From Bordetella parapertussis (GTDB lineage Bacteria; Pseudomonadota; Gammaproteobacteria; Burkholderiales; Burkholderiaceae_B), in the NCBI GenBank assembly GCA_943331855.1, contig CALQNE010000164.1, positions 1 to 7,890 on the forward strand: 7,890 nt of DNA, given 5' to 3'. Both the position numbers and the translations under genes were made by a program. The notes beneath the pieces were generated by a model. That model was not told the origin of the DNA. It worked only from the letters and a program-made list of their open reading frames with translations, and ran no database searches. The first letter of the stretch is position 1. Each line of letters starts with the position of its first letter. Shown here in pieces: positions 7,171 through 7,890 of the stretch.

Positions 7171-7329
7171 TTTTTGTCTCTAGTTTGATTTGTTGTTATG
7201 TTTCGCGCAAACTCTTACATTGTGAATGTATCGTATAAGCGAGATAAACGGCAACTATACTGACACAAAGCAGTGAAATAGCCACCATCACCAAAGTATT
7301 CGAACCAGTCTAAGTTCAGTCTGCAACAT
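7171..7329. promoter_or_regulatory. Divergent intergenic region with likely back-to-back promoters
   Basis: These 159 bases separate the starts of the minus-strand Bug-SDR-SDR run and the plus-strand crotonase-family gene, so promoters for both should lie here. On the plus strand the best -10-like boxes are TATAAG (7234-7239) and TATACT (7256-7261), each 5 of 6 matches to consensus but without a good -35. A weak pair, TTGTGA (7220-7225) and GATAAA (7243-7248), has the ideal 17-base spacing. On the minus strand TTGCCG followed 18 bases later by TACATT is the best weak pair. No open reading frame of note lies in this gap beyond short chance ones. The exact start points are uncertain. Confidence 0.5.
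7216..7230. promoter_or_regulatory. Perfect 15-base palindrome, candidate operator
   Basis: TACATT-GTG-AATGTA is a perfect inverted repeat of two 6-base arms around a 3-base centre. It overlaps the weak -35/-10 candidates of both divergent genes, which is where a repressor or activator dimer would control both directions. Size and symmetry would suit a GntR-, TetR- or similar HTH dimer; the family cannot be assigned and no regulator gene is in the window. Confidence 0.45.
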
Positions 7330-7890
7330 ATGAAAACATTGATTTCTTTAAAACATGCCACGGCGACCCTCGACGAATTTGGCGTGACGACTCTCTGCAT
7401 TGCCGAAGCGGGTTCTCTCAATATCTTATCGACACCCGTTATACGCGACTTAACCCAAGCCTTCAGCGATTTAGCCAAAGTAGCTGAAGTGCGTACCTTG
7501 ATTCTTAGAGGGGCCGGCGATAAAGCCTTTGTTGCGGGGGCGAATATTAACGAGATGGCAACGCTTGATCGTCAATCGGCGGTCGCTTTTATTACACAGC
7601 TGCGTGATCTGTGTGAGGCGACACGCGTGTTTCCGGTACCCGTCATTGCTCGAATACCCGGTTGGTGCTTAGGTGGCGGGCTCGAGCTTGCCATGGCGTG
7701 CGATGTACGCATTGCCGCACATGACAGTCAGTTTGGGATGCCCGAGGTGAAGGTTGGAATTCCATCCGTGATTCATGCCAGCCTGACGCCCAGACTGATT
7801 GGTCAGGCGCGTGCGGCCTGGTTGCTGCTCAGCGGCGAAAACATTGGTACAGAACAAGCTTTGCAGTGGGGATTAATCAGTGAAGTCGTG
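7330..7890 (+). CDS. Enoyl-CoA hydratase/isomerase (crotonase) family protein, 3' end outside window
   Basis: The frame opened by the ATG at 7330 is uninterrupted to the right edge, giving 187 residues of a protein normally near 260. Crotonase marks are in order: K-A-F-V-A-G-A-N-I-N-E-M (65-76), the CoA-binding and first oxyanion-hole loop; G-W-C-L-G-G-G-L-E-L-A (111-121), with the second oxyanion glycine at G116; and G-M-P-E-V-K-V-G-I-P (136-145). E119 and E139 correspond to the two catalytic glutamates of mitochondrial enoyl-CoA hydratase (Glu144 and Glu164), so a hydratase is plausible, though isomerases share much of this pattern. A-G-A-D-I of the family reads A-G-A-N-I here. An in-frame TAG at 7279-7281 limits upstream extension and no ATG lies between, so the start is secure despite a poor ribosome-binding site. 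It is divergent from the Bug-SDR-SDR run and acts on acyl-CoA in the cytoplasm. The exact acyl group is unknown. Confidence 0.92.
   Translation, partial: MKTLISLKHATATLDEFGVTTLCIAEAGSLNILSTPVIRDLTQAFSDLAKVAEVRTLILRGAGDKAFVAGANINEMATLDRQSAVAFITQLRDLCEATRVFPVPVIARIPGWCLGGGLELAMACDVRIAAHDSQFGMPEVKVGIPSVIHASLTPRLIGQARAAWLLLSGENIGTEQALQWGLISEVV

Noticed and set aside
7215..7478. Minus-strand open frame of 87 codons over the divergent region and the start of the crotonase-family gene
   Set aside because: It overlaps the real plus-strand gene and the promoter region and its translation shows no recognisable domain. It is a shadow frame.

Overview
The window looks like a piece of a betaproteobacterial (Burkholderiales) chromosome. 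The main reason is two periplasmic binding proteins of the Bug/TctC family with no TctA/TctB membrane partners nearby; large sets of such orphan genes are a hallmark of that order. Mixed codon use with GC near one half (judged by eye) and the mandelate racemase-like and crotonase-like relatives fit the same group. No RNA gene, insertion sequence, CRISPR array or phage gene was found. Coding density is high and the longest gap is about 160 bases.

Layout: a plus-strand run comes first. It holds an enolase-superfamily enzyme of the mandelate racemase type (cut by the left edge), a Bug binding protein, a cytoplasmic choline-sulfatase-like type I sulfatase and a short-chain dehydrogenase (SDR). 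It meets, tail to tail over 29 bases, a minus-strand run that reads Bug binding protein, SDR, SDR. A divergent intergenic region of 159 bases with a perfect 15-base palindrome then separates that run from a plus-strand enoyl-CoA hydratase/isomerase gene, which is cut by the right edge and is present as 187 codons.

How the genes may work together (inference): each run pairs one solute capture protein with oxidoreductases, so the locus reads as a catabolic island for small organic anions. The sulfatase has no signal peptide and sits directly after a Bug gene, so a sulfated, probably carboxylated compound could be captured in the periplasm, imported by an unlinked permease, desulfated in the cytoplasm, dehydrated or epimerised by the enolase-superfamily enzyme and oxidised by the SDRs. 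The crotonase-family gene suggests that part of the locus feeds CoA-ester metabolism. The substrate is not identifiable from sequence. The sulfatase keeps the choline-sulfatase fold signature but seems to have lost part of the choline pocket, and no bet genes are present, so choline-O-sulfate is not the safest guess.
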